From DASPHG01 sp963849605 (GTDB lineage Bacteria > Actinomycetota > Thermoleophilia > Solirubrobacterales > Thermoleophilaceae), in assembly GCA_963849605.1 (NCBI GenBank), contig CAWKHX010000002.1, forward strand, positions 248,001 to 312,000: 64,000 bases of DNA, written 5' to 3'. Shown here piece after piece: positions 7,577 to 16,245 of the stretch (positions are counted from its first letter, which is position 1; each line of letters begins with the position of its first letter). Position numbers and translations under genes: made by a program. The notes under the pieces are model-generated. The model saw only the letters and a program-made list of their open reading frames with translations. It was not told where the DNA came from and made no database searches.

Positions 7577-9571
7577 TTAAGGCATCACACCTTCGCGTTC
7601 GCGCGGCTCCCCCGCGGGCGGGGCGGTGAGGATCACCCGGCACGGTGCCTTCTCGATGACGTACCGGGTCATCTCGCCGACATAGCGGTCGCGTGGGCCC
7701 CCGCGCCCGCCGAGCAACGCGCCGCCCCGGACCCGGGTCGGTTCCTCCGCCGCCAGCACGATCGCCTCGACTCCGCGGCGGCGCGCCTCCTCGACGATCC
7801 CGGCTCCGATCGAGCGTGCCCGGGCCGTCGCCGGCGCCACCTCGACGCCCTCGTATTCCTCCCCCACCTCCTTCGCGCGCCGCAGCGCGCGCTTGGCCCG
7901 TTCGATCTGCTCGTCGGGCACGCGCGCGTCGATCGGTAGCGACATCGGGATCTCGAGCACGTAGATCGCCTCGATCACGGTGCCCCCCTCCCCCTCGGCC
8001 GCCTCGTCCGCGGCGAGCCGGCCGGCCGTCCCGACGATGTCGTCGTCGATCGAGCTGCCGAACACCGGGACGAGGATCGATCCGTACTCGATCTCGGTCC
8101 CGCGCTCCTGGAGGGCCGACGCCGGGATCGTGAAGCGCTTGCGGAGCGACTTGCCCTGGCCGCGCCGGTAGATCACGTAGAGCAGGAGCCCACCGGCCAT
8201 CCACGCGGCGCCGCCGTATCGAGCGCCCTCGTGCAGGACAACGACGCTGACCCAGGCGGCGACCGCCATCACGAACCCGAGCACGGCCGGGAGCGGCAGC
8301 GATCCGTTCCTGAACTTGATCGACAGCGGCATCCGGTAGGGCCGGCGGGCGGTGGCCTCGCGGAACCGCAGCCGGATCACCGACGCGTGCGCGATCGCGA
8401 ACGCGACCGTCGCACCGAATGCGAACGTGCCCGCGAGGAAGTCGAGATCGGATGGGATCACGAGCGCGAACGTGAGCGCCCCGCATATCGAGATCGCGAC
8501 CCATGGAGTCGACCAGCGCGGGTGCAGCCGCCCGATCGCACTCGGGATCTGGCGGTTCGTCGCCAGGGAGTACGCCAGCCGTGAGACTCCCATCATGTTC
8601 GCGACGGCCGCCTGGACGAGCACGACGGTCGCGACACCGCCGAGCACGTAGCGCAGGACGGTGTCGAACTGGTCGTACGCGGAGACGACTCCGAGGAGCG
8701 GCGCCTCGTGGTACTGCTCGCCGAGCGCGGTCAGCCCCCCGACCACGGGCAGGGCCATCAACGCGACGAGCGAGACCCCGAAGAGGACAACGAACGCGGT
8801 CGCCGCGCTCACGCCGATCACGCGCGACATCTGCTTTCGGTTCGGGCGGATCTCGCCGGCCACCCCCGAGGCGGCCTCGAGCCCGGTGAGCGCGAGGCCG
8901 GCGACGACGGCTCCGAACGCGAGGTCGTCCCATTCGGGACTCGTGCCGAGTTCGATGCCTTCGTCAAGAGCCGACCAGTCCCAGACCGTCACGATCCCGA
9001 TCACGACGACCGCGAGCAGCACGAGCACGTTGATCACTCCGAACCGGAGCAGCAGCCCGAGCCGGTCGGCGCGCAGCCCGCGCAGGTTGATCACGACCGC
9101 CCAGCCGATCACGGCAGCCGCGATCACGTGCTCGATGCCGCTGTCGCCCGCACGGCCCCAGAACGCCGCCAGGTAGTCGGGGACCGCGAACGCGCACAGC
9201 GCCATCACGATCAGGTAGTCGAGGATGATGCCCCAGCCCGCGATGAAGCTCCAGAGCTCGTCGAACGCGTACCGGGCGAACGTGGACGCGCCGCCGCGCT
9301 CGGGGTGCAGCGAGTTCGCCTCGACGTAGGTCAGCATCGTCACCACGAAGAAGACGCCCGCGGCGATGTAGGCGAGCGGCGTCAGTCCCAGCGCCCGCTC
9401 CGCGACGATGCCGAGCGTGACGTAGATCGAGGCGCCGATCGCGCTGACCGCGACCGCGTAGATCGCGGGCGTGCCCACCAGTCGGGCGAGCCGGCCCTCG
9501 ATCGGGAGGAACAGGACTCGGAGGAGCCCCCGCAACGGCTCGAGCCGTGTCAGCCGAGCCGGGAGCCTCAT
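7577..9571 (-). CDS. APC-superfamily permease fused to a C-terminal UspA domain
   Basis: The 664-residue protein has an N-terminal APC-type transporter of about 480 residues and roughly 12 transmembrane helices. It carries the family hallmarks GGASTFARYAFDELW and a GVSRLAYSLA loop. The remaining ~170 residues form a universal-stress-protein (UspA) domain ending in a PCRVILTAPP strand, with a GxxxGG-type nucleotide loop in place of the canonical ATP site. Fusions of APC carriers to Usp-like cytoplasmic domains are known, including the KUP-related potassium importers, so the substrate could be an amino acid, a polyamine or K+. It starts at ATG 9571, overlapping a small membrane-protein gene by ATGA. 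A frameshifted paralogue lies just upstream and two KTN regulators just downstream, suggesting one transport unit. Confidence 0.88.
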   Translation of the reverse strand: MRLPARLTRLEPLRGLLRVLFLPIEGRLARLVGTPAIYAVAVSAIGASIYVTLGIVAERALGLTPLAYIAAGVFFVVTMLTYVEANSLHPERGGASTFARYAFDELWSFIAGWGIILDYLIVMALCAFAVPDYLAAFWGRAGDSGIEHVIAAAVIGWAVVINLRGLRADRLGLLLRFGVINVLVLLAVVVIGIVTVWDWSALDEGIELGTSPEWDDLAFGAVVAGLALTGLEAASGVAGEIRPNRKQMSRVIGVSAATAFVVLFGVSLVALMALPVVGGLTALGEQYHEAPLLGVVSAYDQFDTVLRYVLGGVATVVLVQAAVANMMGVSRLAYSLATNRQIPSAIGRLHPRWSTPWVAISICGALTFALVIPSDLDFLAGTFAFGATVAFAIAHASVIRLRFREATARRPYRMPLSIKFRNGSLPLPAVLGFVMAVAAWVSVVVLHEGARYGGAAWMAGGLLLYVIYRRGQGKSLRKRFTIPASALQERGTEIEYGSILVPVFGSSIDDDIVGTAGRLAADEAAEGEGGTVIEAIYVLEIPMSLPIDARVPDEQIERAKRALRRAKEVGEEYEGVEVAPATARARSIGAGIVEEARRRGVEAIVLAAEEPTRVRGGALLGGRGGPRDRYVGEMTRYVIEKAPCRVILTAPPAGEPREREGVMP

Positions 9572-9747
9572 CGGTCGCCGGCCAGGTACAGGCGGCCCGC
9601 CCCCAGGACCACGAACGCCACCCCCACGACGATCCCGAACGCGAGCCCGCCGCCGCCGCGCACGAGCGTGGTGACGATCATCGCCACCCCCAGGCCGCAG
9701 ATTGCCGCGGCCAGTACGCGGGTCGACTGGCGATAGGCGCGGTGCAC
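9568..9747 (-). CDS. 59-residue protein with two predicted membrane helices
   Basis: This small gene runs from GTG at 9747 to a TGA that overlaps the ATG of the downstream permease (ATGA). The product starts VHRAYRQSTRVLAAAICGLG and has two hydrophobic segments (VLAAAICGLGVAMIVTTLV and LAFGIVVGVAFVVLGAGRL) separated by a Gly-rich turn. It begins eight bases after the stop of the upstream permease-UspA gene, so it is sandwiched between the two paralogues and very likely co-translated. It could be an accessory subunit of the permeases. No family is recognised. Support comes from position, coupling and hydrophobic pattern, not from homology. Confidence 0.6.
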   Translation of the reverse strand: MHRAYRQSTRVLAAAICGLGVAMIVTTLVRGGGGLAFGIVVGVAFVVLGAGRLYLAGDR

Positions 9748-9754
9748 GCGGGGA

Positions 9755-11613
9755 TTATGCGCTCTCGACCAGCGACTCGGACTCGATGATCACCCGGCAC
9801 GGGCGCTCCTCGAGCACCGTCTCGAGCGTGCGGCCGAACAGCGACGCGCCCGGGCGCTTGCGCGGCCGTGGCATCACGATCGCCCGCGCCTCGATGTCGA
9901 CCGCTTCGTCCACGACGCGCCGCCCGGCTTGGCCGGGCCGCACCTTCTCCCAGTGGCCCGTCACGCGTCGGCCCCCGAGCACGCGCGCCGAGTCGATCAC
10001 CTGCTGCGCGAGCGCCTCCTGGTCGGGCAGCGGCGCGTCGATCGGCGAGCTGTTCGGCACGGTGATCGTCGACGAGCACGTGGATGCCGCGCCGGCCGCG
10101 AGCCGCCATGCGCGCGGCGGTCCGCACCGCGTTGGCGGAGTAGTGCGAGTCCTCGAACGCGACGAGGACGGACTTGTACTCGACCTCGTGCTCGACGATC
10201 GGCCCGGGCACCTTCACCTTGACGGTGTCGGTCAGCGATGAGCCCCAGCCTGCGCCGGTAGATCACATAGGTCGTGATGCCGAATGCGAGCCAGACCAAG
10301 CCCGAAACCAGGACGCGCACGTCGAGCACGGTCACGACGATCCAGGCGAGCCCGGTGCCGATGCCGCCGACCACCGCGAAGACGGGCAGGCTCCGCCCTG
10401 CGACCGTGACGTTCAACGGCCCCCGCCACGGCCGCTCGCGGTCGGGCTGGCTCCAGCGGAGCTTGATCACGGCCAGATGCGCGACCGTGAACGACAGCAT
10501 CGCGCCGAACGCGTAGATGACGCCGAGGAAGTCGGCCTGGCCCGGGATGATCGTCACGCACGCGATCGCGCCGAACACGATGATCGCCACGTAGGGCGTG
10601 CGGAACTTCGGATGCAGCTGACGCAGCGCCTCCGGCAGCTGGCGGTGCTGCCCCATCGAGTACGTGAGCCGCGAGACGCCGATCAGCCCGGCGTTGGTGG
10701 CGATGAACAGGATCGTCGCGGCGAGGACGCCGACGTAGACCTCGGCGGCGCCCTGAAGCGCCCCGAGGTCCATGTTCCTGACCACGCCGAGCACCGGGTC
10801 GCCGGAGAACTCCGTCGCGAGCACGGTCTCGCCGTTCACGACCGGCATCGCAGACAGCGCGACCGCCGGCAGGAACGCGTAGATCACGGCGACCGCGAAC
10901 ACCACCGCCCCCACCGCGCGCGGAATCGTCTTGCCGTAGTCGCGCGCCTCCTCGGCCATGTTCGAGATCGTCTCGATCCCCGTGTAGGCGACCATCCCGA
11001 CCGGGATCGCGACGAGGAAATCACTCACGGTCGGAGACGTCCCGAAGTCGACGTTGTCGACGAGCGTCTCCGGCGAGAAGACGAGCACGATCCCGACCAC
11101 GACCAAGATCAGCTGCGTGAAGAAGTCGACGAGCGCGAGGAAGATGTTCAGGCCCGCCGCCTCGCGGACGCCGAAGATGTTGAGGGCCCCCAGCAGCACC
11201 ACGACGGCGATCCCGCCGACGACGTCGGCCGGCGACTCGCCGAGCGGCTCCCAGAACACACCCAGGTAGTGGGGCACGAAGAACGCCGAGATCGAGACCG
11301 TGATGATGTACGTGAGCATCTGGCCCCACGCTGCGAAGAACGACCAGAACTCGTTGAAGGCGTGGCGAGCGAACGACGACGAGCCGCCGGCCTCCGGATA
11401 CATCACCGTCGCCTCCACGTACGTGGCCGCCGTGGCCGCGAAGATCATGCCCGCGATCACGAACACGATCGGCGTCATGCCGAGCGCGTAGCCCGCGACC
11501 AGGCCGAGCGCGTAATAGATCGAGCTGCCCACGTTGCCGTAGGCGGTCGAGAAGAGGGCCCCGGTACCGAGGACCCGCTCTAGACCAGCGTTCTTGGGTC
11601 GGCGCTCAGCCAA
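9755..11613 (-). CDS. Second APC permease-UspA fusion, interrupted by two frameshifts
   Basis: The transporter part (11613 to about 10250; start TTG, MAERRPKNAG) is intact. It has the motif GGSSSFARHAFNEFW and a GVSRLTYSMG loop, paralogous to the permease at 7577. The UspA part is split over three frames. An extra base in the C4 run at 10243-10246 breaks the link after YRRRLG. The next frame encodes KVKVPGPIVEHEVEYKSVLV. A second extra base near 10070 moves the rest (TITVPNSSPIDAPLPDQEAL, then ending PCRVIIESESLVESA) back. With both bases removed, the protein aligns end to end with its neighbour, including SSPIDA against SLPIDA. Either the C-terminal Usp domain has been lost recently or these are sequencing errors. 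The upstream sequence has TAGCGT about 10 bases before the TTG. Confidence 0.82.
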
Positions 11614-11654
11614 ACCGGCGGAACGCTACTCCGGCCGGGACCCGGAACGTCCCT

Positions 11655-13733
11655 CTATACGAGGAACGGAATGATCAGGAGCGCGACGATGTTCGCAACC
11701 TTGATCATCGGGTTGATCGCCGGGCCGGCGGTGTCCTTGTAGGGGTCGCCGACCGTGTCGCCGGTGACCGACGCCGCATGGGCCTCGGAGCCCTTGCCGC
11801 CGTACTCGCCGTCCTCGATCAGCTTCTTCGCGTTATCCCACGCGCCGCCGCCGGCGGTCATCGAGATGGCGGCGAAGAAGCCGACCACGATCACGCCGAT
11901 CAGCAGGCCGCCGAGCGCCTGGTAGCTCAGGATGCCGACGACGACTGGGACGACGATCGGGATGAGCGACGGCAGGATCATCTCCCGCTGCGCCGCGGCG
12001 GTCACGATCGACACGCACTGCCGGTAGTCCGGCTTCTCCGTGCCGTCCATGATCCCCGGCTTCTCGCGGAACTGCCTGCGCACCTCCTCGACGACGCCAC
12101 CGCCCGCGCGCCCGACCGACTCGATCGCGAGCGCGGCGAACAGGTAGACCATCATGCCGCCGATCAGGAGACCGATCAGTACCTCGGGTTGTGAGATGTC
12201 GAACGAGGTCAGCACCTCGCCCTCCTTGGCCGCCTCGTCGCGGAGCTCCTCGATGAACGCCGCGAACAGCACCAGCGCCGCAAGCACCGCGGATCCGATC
12301 GCGTATCCCTTCGTCACGGCCTTTGTCGTGTTCCCGACGGCGTCGAGCGGATCCGTAACGCCCCGGACGTCCTCGGGCAGGTTTGCCATCTCTGCGATCC
12401 CGCCCGCGTTGTCGGTGATCGGGCCGAACGCGTCCAACGCGACGATCAGGCCCGTCAGCGACAGCTGCGCCATCACCGCCACGCCGATGCCGTAGATGCC
12501 CGCCAGCTCATTCGCGCCGAGGATGCCCAGCGCGATCAGGATCGCGGGCGCCGCGGTGGCCTGGAAACCGGACGAGAGGCCCTGGATGATGTTTGTCGCG
12601 TGGCCCGTCTGCGACGCGCGCGCCGTCATCCGGACCGGACGGAAGCGCGTTGACGTGTAGTAGTCCGTGATGACGAACAGCCCGGCAGTGATCGCGATTC
12701 CGATCAGTGTGCAGAGCCAGAGCTCCGTCGAGGTGGCCACGTCACCGCCTCCCGTCAGGAGGGACGAGGCGCCGACCTTGAACGTGACGTCGCCCATCAG
12801 CCACTTGGTGATCGGGTAGAACGCGGCCGCCGCGATAACGCCCGAGACGATCAGGCCCTGGTAAAGGGCGCGCTCGACGTTCACGCCGCGAACGGCGTAG
12901 GTGCCGATGATCGAGGCGATCAGGGAGACGCCGCCGATCACCAGCGGGTAGACGGCCACCTCACCGATCTCGTTGAAAGTGAGGACGCCGAGCAGCATCA
13001 CGGCGACGGCGGTCACGGCGTAGGTCTCGAAGAGGTCCGCCGCCATGCCGGCGCAGTCGCCGACGTTGTCGCCGACGTTGTCCGCGATCACGGCCGGGTT
13101 GCGCGGGTCGTCCTCGGGGATGCCGGCCTCGACCTTGCCGACGAGGTCGGCGCCGACGTCGGCGGCCTTCGTGAAGATGCCGCCGCCCAAACGAGCGAAG
13201 ACCGAGATCAGGGAGCCGCCGAAGCCCAGGCCGATGAGCGCGTCGATCGCGTCCTTCTCGTCGACGTCGGCCAGCAGCAGGATCCCGTAGTAGCCGGCGA
13301 CGCCCAGCAGCGCGAGCCCTGCCACGAGCATGCCCGTGACAGCGCCGCCGCGGAAGGCCACCTGGAGCGCGGCCGCAACCCCGCCGCGCGCCGACTCGGC
13401 GACGCGTGCGTTCGCGCGCACCGAGACGTTCATCCCGATGAAGCCGGCGGACGCGGAGAACGTGCCGCCGATCACGAAGCCGATCGCCGTCTCGATGTCG
13501 AGCGCGATCGCGAGCACGACCGCGAGCACGACGGCAACCGCGCCGATGATCGTGTACTGGCGCTTCAGGTACGCCTGGGCGCCCTCCTGGACCGCGGCGG
13601 AGATGCTCTGCATCTCCTCGTTCCCGGGCGACTTGGCGAGCAGCCAGCGGCTGGTGATCAGGCCGTACAGGACGGCGGCACCGGCGCAGGCGAGCGCAAT
13701 GACGATGCCGTAATCGGTAAGGAAGTCAGTCAA
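11655..13733 (-). CDS. hppA: Membrane H+-translocating pyrophosphatase
   Basis: The 692-residue integral membrane protein of about 16 helices hydrolyses pyrophosphate and pumps protons. Diagnostic motifs are the DVGADLVGKVEAGIPEDDPRN pyrophosphate-binding loop (residues ~188-208), DNVGDNVGDCAGMAADLFE, and near the C-terminus the acidic loop around GDTVGDPYKDTAGPAINPM. The segment GNTTKAVTKGYAIGSA has Lys where K+-dependent enzymes have Ala, so it is predicted to be K+-independent. The start is TTG at 13733, directly behind a GGAGG site that lies in the perfect palindrome GGAGGATCCTCC. A TAGACT at 13816-13821 could be the -10 box, giving a leader of roughly 80 bases. With the PPi-type phosphofructokinase at 57.9 kb it suggests pyrophosphate is used as an energy currency. 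Confidence 0.96.
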   Translation of the reverse strand: MTDFLTDYGIVIALACAGAAVLYGLITSRWLLAKSPGNEEMQSISAAVQEGAQAYLKRQYTIIGAVAVVLAVVLAIALDIETAIGFVIGGTFSASAGFIGMNVSVRANARVAESARGGVAAALQVAFRGGAVTGMLVAGLALLGVAGYYGILLLADVDEKDAIDALIGLGFGGSLISVFARLGGGIFTKAADVGADLVGKVEAGIPEDDPRNPAVIADNVGDNVGDCAGMAADLFETYAVTAVAVMLLGVLTFNEIGEVAVYPLVIGGVSLIASIIGTYAVRGVNVERALYQGLIVSGVIAAAAFYPITKWLMGDVTFKVGASSLLTGGGDVATSTELWLCTLIGIAITAGLFVITDYYTSTRFRPVRMTARASQTGHATNIIQGLSSGFQATAAPAILIALGILGANELAGIYGIGVAVMAQLSLTGLIVALDAFGPITDNAGGIAEMANLPEDVRGVTDPLDAVGNTTKAVTKGYAIGSAVLAALVLFAAFIEELRDEAAKEGEVLTSFDISQPEVLIGLLIGGMMVYLFAALAIESVGRAGGGVVEEVRRQFREKPGIMDGTEKPDYRQCVSIVTAAAQREMILPSLIPIVVPVVVGILSYQALGGLLIGVIVVGFFAAISMTAGGGAWDNAKKLIEDGEYGGKGSEAHAASVTGDTVGDPYKDTAGPAINPMIKVANIVALLIIPFLV

Positions 13734-13745
13734 GGAGGATCCTCC
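13734..13745 (-). promoter_or_regulatory. Palindrome covering the hppA ribosome-binding site
   Basis: GGAGGATCCTCC is a perfect 12-base palindrome immediately 5' of the TTG start. It contains the Shine-Dalgarno sequence GGAGG and its exact complement, so it could pair within or between leaders and mask the site. A regulatory role is inference. Confidence 0.4.
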
Positions 13746-13849
13746 GGATGCTGGTTGGAAAGCTGCGCCGCTGGTGACGGCGCGTGCGGCGCCGGGCGGA
13801 CCAAAGAGCGCGGGCAGTCTACCCAGGTTGGGTCAGGAGCCGCCTGCCG

Positions 13850-14215
13850 CTAGGCCCCGGGCGGGGTCCAGATCTTCGATCTGGCCTTCTCCCGCTCGCC
13901 GTCGTCGTCCGGCTTCTGCTCGGGTTCCGGCGGCTCCTCAGGGGCGGCCGTGGCGCTCTGCGCCTCCCGCGCGTAGGCGATCTGGAGCTGCGACAGCGGC
14001 TCGCGCGCCGCGGCCCGCTGCTCCTCCGTCATCAGCGGCTCCAGCGCCCGGATCGCGTCGATCGCGAGCTTCGCCTGATCGAGCTGCTTCGGGCCGTCGT
14101 CCTCGGCAAGCCCGAGCCTGCGGGCCGCCAGGTCGATCAGCGTCGCGGCGGTCTGAAGCAGCACGTCCTCGACGCGCAGCTTCTTCAATGCCTCCCGGAT
14201 CTCGTCCTCGTTCAC
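13850..14215 (-). CDS. DUF1844-like small helical protein
   Basis: The 121-residue soluble protein is mostly helical (VEDVLLQTAATLIDLAARRL, then LDQAKLAIDAIRALEPLM), followed by a Pro/Glu-rich charged tail ending KIWTPPGA. The pattern of an N-terminal helix, a 'LAIDAI...LEPLM' helix and a final helix resembles DUF1844 proteins of actinobacteria. Its function is not known. It begins at ATG 14215, overlapping the end of the YbdK-like ligase gene by four bases, and is the last gene of the operon that starts with the uracil-DNA glycosylase. Confidence 0.75.
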   Translation of the reverse strand: MNEDEIREALKKLRVEDVLLQTAATLIDLAARRLGLAEDDGPKQLDQAKLAIDAIRALEPLMTEEQRAAAREPLSQLQIAYAREAQSATAAPEEPPEPEQKPDDDGEREKARSKIWTPPGA

Positions 14216-15345
14216 GTCGCAACCCCCTCGCCCGCGTAGGTCTCGTGAGTCAGGTCTACCTCGGCGGCGAAGGCTTCACGCATGTCGCCGGCGCGGCGCT
14301 GGCGCTGGGCGCCCGTCTCGTCCGGCAGGGCCGGATCGATCCCCGTGTGCTCGCGCGCCGGCGCCGTCCACGCGAGGAGCCGCTCCGGGATCGCGCGGGC
14401 GTCGAACTCCTCGCCCTTCTCGAAGTCGATCATGCGGCCCTCCATGCCGTGGCGGATTGCCCGCCACATGTTCTCCTCGATGTAGCGCCCCTGGACCGGC
14501 TCCGGCAGCGCCCGGTCGTCGTAGTCGAGCGCCGCCTGCGCGATGCAGGCCGCAATCAGGCCCGCGAGCGCGGTCGAGTCCTCGGCGCGCGTCTGGGCGT
14601 CGCAGATCCTGAACTCGACGGTGCCGAAGTCGTGGTGCGGCCGGACGCTCCACCACAGCTGCGTGTGCTCCTCGATCGAATTCACGTCGACGAGGAAGTT
14701 GGCGAAGTCGGCGTAGGTGTCCCAGTCGCCGAACGGCTCGTGCACGCCGCAGCGCGGGAAGCTCTTGGTGAAGATCTGCGTTCGCGCCGAGTGCAACCCG
14801 GAGTCACGCCCGTCGAGGAACGGCGAGTTCGACGACAGCGCGAGCAGGTCGGGCAGAACGACCCGCAGGCGGTCGCAGACGGCGACCGCGCGATCGGCGC
14901 CGCGGACTCCGACGTGAACGTGCAGCGAGAAGGTGTTGTTGCGCCAGGCGACGTACTTGAGCCAATCCTCGCGGCGCCGGTAGTGCGGTGTGTCGATGAT
15001 GCGCTGCTCCTGCCACGGGCTCCACGGGTGCGTGCCGGTTGCTCCCAGGCGCACGCCTCGCTCGCCGGCCAACCGGAAGAGTCGGTCGCGCGCGTCCTGC
15101 TGTTGCACGACCGCGTCGGCGAACGTCGCTCCCTTGCCCGACCGGATCTCGATCTCGGACGCGATCAGCTCCCCGGTGATCGACTCCGCCAGCGGCGGAT
15201 CCGCCTCCGCGGCGTCCCGCAGCTCCTCGAAGCGCTGGACGAGGTCGAGCGTCTCCGGATCGAGGATCTGGAACTCCTCCTCGATGCCGATCGTGAAGTC
15301 CTCGGAGCCGTCGAAGACCTCGCGTGCGCGGTCCATGTCGAGCAT
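14212..15345 (-). CDS. YbdK-family carboxylate-amine ligase (GCS2-like)
   Basis: The 377-residue protein belongs to the glutamate-cysteine ligase family 2 (YbdK/EgtA-related) group. Visible motifs include the N-terminal TIGIEEEFQILDPETLDL, which provides the Mg-binding acidic residues, ATGTHPWSPW, NNTFSLHVHVGV and a C-terminal HTGIDP. Family members join a carboxylate (usually glutamate) to an amine using ATP. E. coli YbdK has weak glutamate-cysteine ligase activity, so a thiol-building role is possible but unproven. It starts one base after the rex stop codon, so it is in the rex operon; the redox link of Rex, glutaredoxin and a possible thiol ligase is suggestive. Confidence 0.88.
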   Translation of the reverse strand: MLDMDRAREVFDGSEDFTIGIEEEFQILDPETLDLVQRFEELRDAAEADPPLAESITGELIASEIEIRSGKGATFADAVVQQQDARDRLFRLAGERGVRLGATGTHPWSPWQEQRIIDTPHYRRREDWLKYVAWRNNTFSLHVHVGVRGADRAVAVCDRLRVVLPDLLALSSNSPFLDGRDSGLHSARTQIFTKSFPRCGVHEPFGDWDTYADFANFLVDVNSIEEHTQLWWSVRPHHDFGTVEFRICDAQTRAEDSTALAGLIAACIAQAALDYDDRALPEPVQGRYIEENMWRAIRHGMEGRMIDFEKGEEFDARAIPERLLAWTAPAREHTGIDPALPDETGAQRQRRAGDMREAFAAEVDLTHETYAGEGVAT

Positions 15346-15346
15346 T

Positions 15347-16006
15347 TCAGGTCAGATAGAAGTACAGCGCGTAGAGCAGGTCCACGGCCGGGCTCGACGT
15401 GTGCACGGTCACCTCCGGCGGCACCTGCAGCAGCGCCTCGGAGTAGTTGAAGATGATCTTCACCCCCGCACCGACGAGGTCGTCCGCGACCTGCTGAGCC
15501 GCGTCCGACGGAACCGCGAGCACTCCAACGACGATCTCCTCCTCGGCGACGACCTTCTTCACCTCGTCGTACGGCCGCACCACCAGGTGGTCGGTGATCC
15601 GGTCTCCCACCTTCTCCCGATCGGCGTCGAAGATCGCGACCACCCGGAAGCCGTGGTCGGCGAAGATGTCGGAGCTCGCGATCGCGCGGCCGAGGTGCCC
15701 CGCCCCGAACAGCGCGATGTTGTGCTGGCCCGCGGTGCGCAGGATCTTCCTGATCTGCGACACGAGCGAATCGACGTTGTAACCGACGCCGCGCTTGCCG
15801 AACTTGCCGAAGCCGGACAGGTCGCGCCGGATCTGCGTCGAGTTGACGTGGGTGTAGTCGGCGAGCTCCTGCGAGGAGATCGTCTCCTTCCCCATCTTCT
15901 TCGCCTGGGTGAGGACCTGGAGGTAGCGCGAGAGCCGCGCCGCGACGCCGAGCGAGAGGCGCTCGGTCCCGCGCTCGGAGAGCTCCTGAAAGCCTTGGAA
16001 GCTCAC
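15347..16006 (-). CDS. rex: Redox-sensing transcriptional repressor Rex
   Basis: The product of about 219 residues has an N-terminal winged-helix DNA-binding domain (RLSRYLQVLTQAKKMGKETI, then HVNSTQIRRDLSGFGKFGKR) and a C-terminal Rossmann domain (ALFGAGHLGRAIA) that binds NADH and NAD+. Rex represses respiratory and fermentative genes until NADH rises. GTG at 16006 is chosen because it forms a GTGA overlap with the glutaredoxin gene and gives the usual Rex length; the open frame upstream is an arginine-rich artefact. The final YALYFYLT helix is typical of the swapped dimer. No clear Rex operator was found in the flanking DNA. Confidence 0.94.
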   Translation of the reverse strand: MSFQGFQELSERGTERLSLGVAARLSRYLQVLTQAKKMGKETISSQELADYTHVNSTQIRRDLSGFGKFGKRGVGYNVDSLVSQIRKILRTAGQHNIALFGAGHLGRAIASSDIFADHGFRVVAIFDADREKVGDRITDHLVVRPYDEVKKVVAEEEIVVGVLAVPSDAAQQVADDLVGAGVKIIFNYSEALLQVPPEVTVHTSSPAVDLLYALYFYLT

Positions 16007-16245
16007 CGTCCGGACTGTAGCCGTCGCGCTAGCTCGTCCGCGTCCACGTGGAACTCGAACAGCTCGTCGCCGTCGAGCGCGAGCACCGGTATGCGCTCGC
16101 CGTACAGGTGGTGAAGCTCCGGGTCGGTCGAGACGTCCACCTCCTCGAGCTCGAACGGCTCGCGCGCACGAACCTCGGCGACCGCCGCGCGCGCCTCGTC
16201 GCAGAGGCAGCACCCGGGCTTCCCGTACAGGACGACGCGCCTCAC
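16003..16245 (-). CDS. Small glutaredoxin-family protein
   Basis: The 80-residue thioredoxin-fold protein starts VRRVVLYGKPGCCLCDEARA, giving a CxxC (CCLC) redox centre at residues ~12-15, followed by IPVLALDG with the cis-proline. It matches the DUF836/glutaredoxin-like group of small actinobacterial proteins. GTG at 16245 overlaps the tsaD stop as GTGA, and its own stop overlaps the rex start in the same way, so it is translated between them. It probably reduces disulfides or mixed thiols; the partner is unknown. Confidence 0.87.
   Translation of the reverse strand: MRRVVLYGKPGCCLCDEARAAVAEVRAREPFELEEVDVSTDPELHHLYGERIPVLALDGDELFEFHVDADELARRLQSGR

Noticed and set aside
7110..11583. Long open frames antisense to or out of frame with the permease genes (607 and 469 codons)
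   Set aside because: Arg/Asp/His-rich sequence without hydrophobic or domain pattern; the permease frames have full homology.
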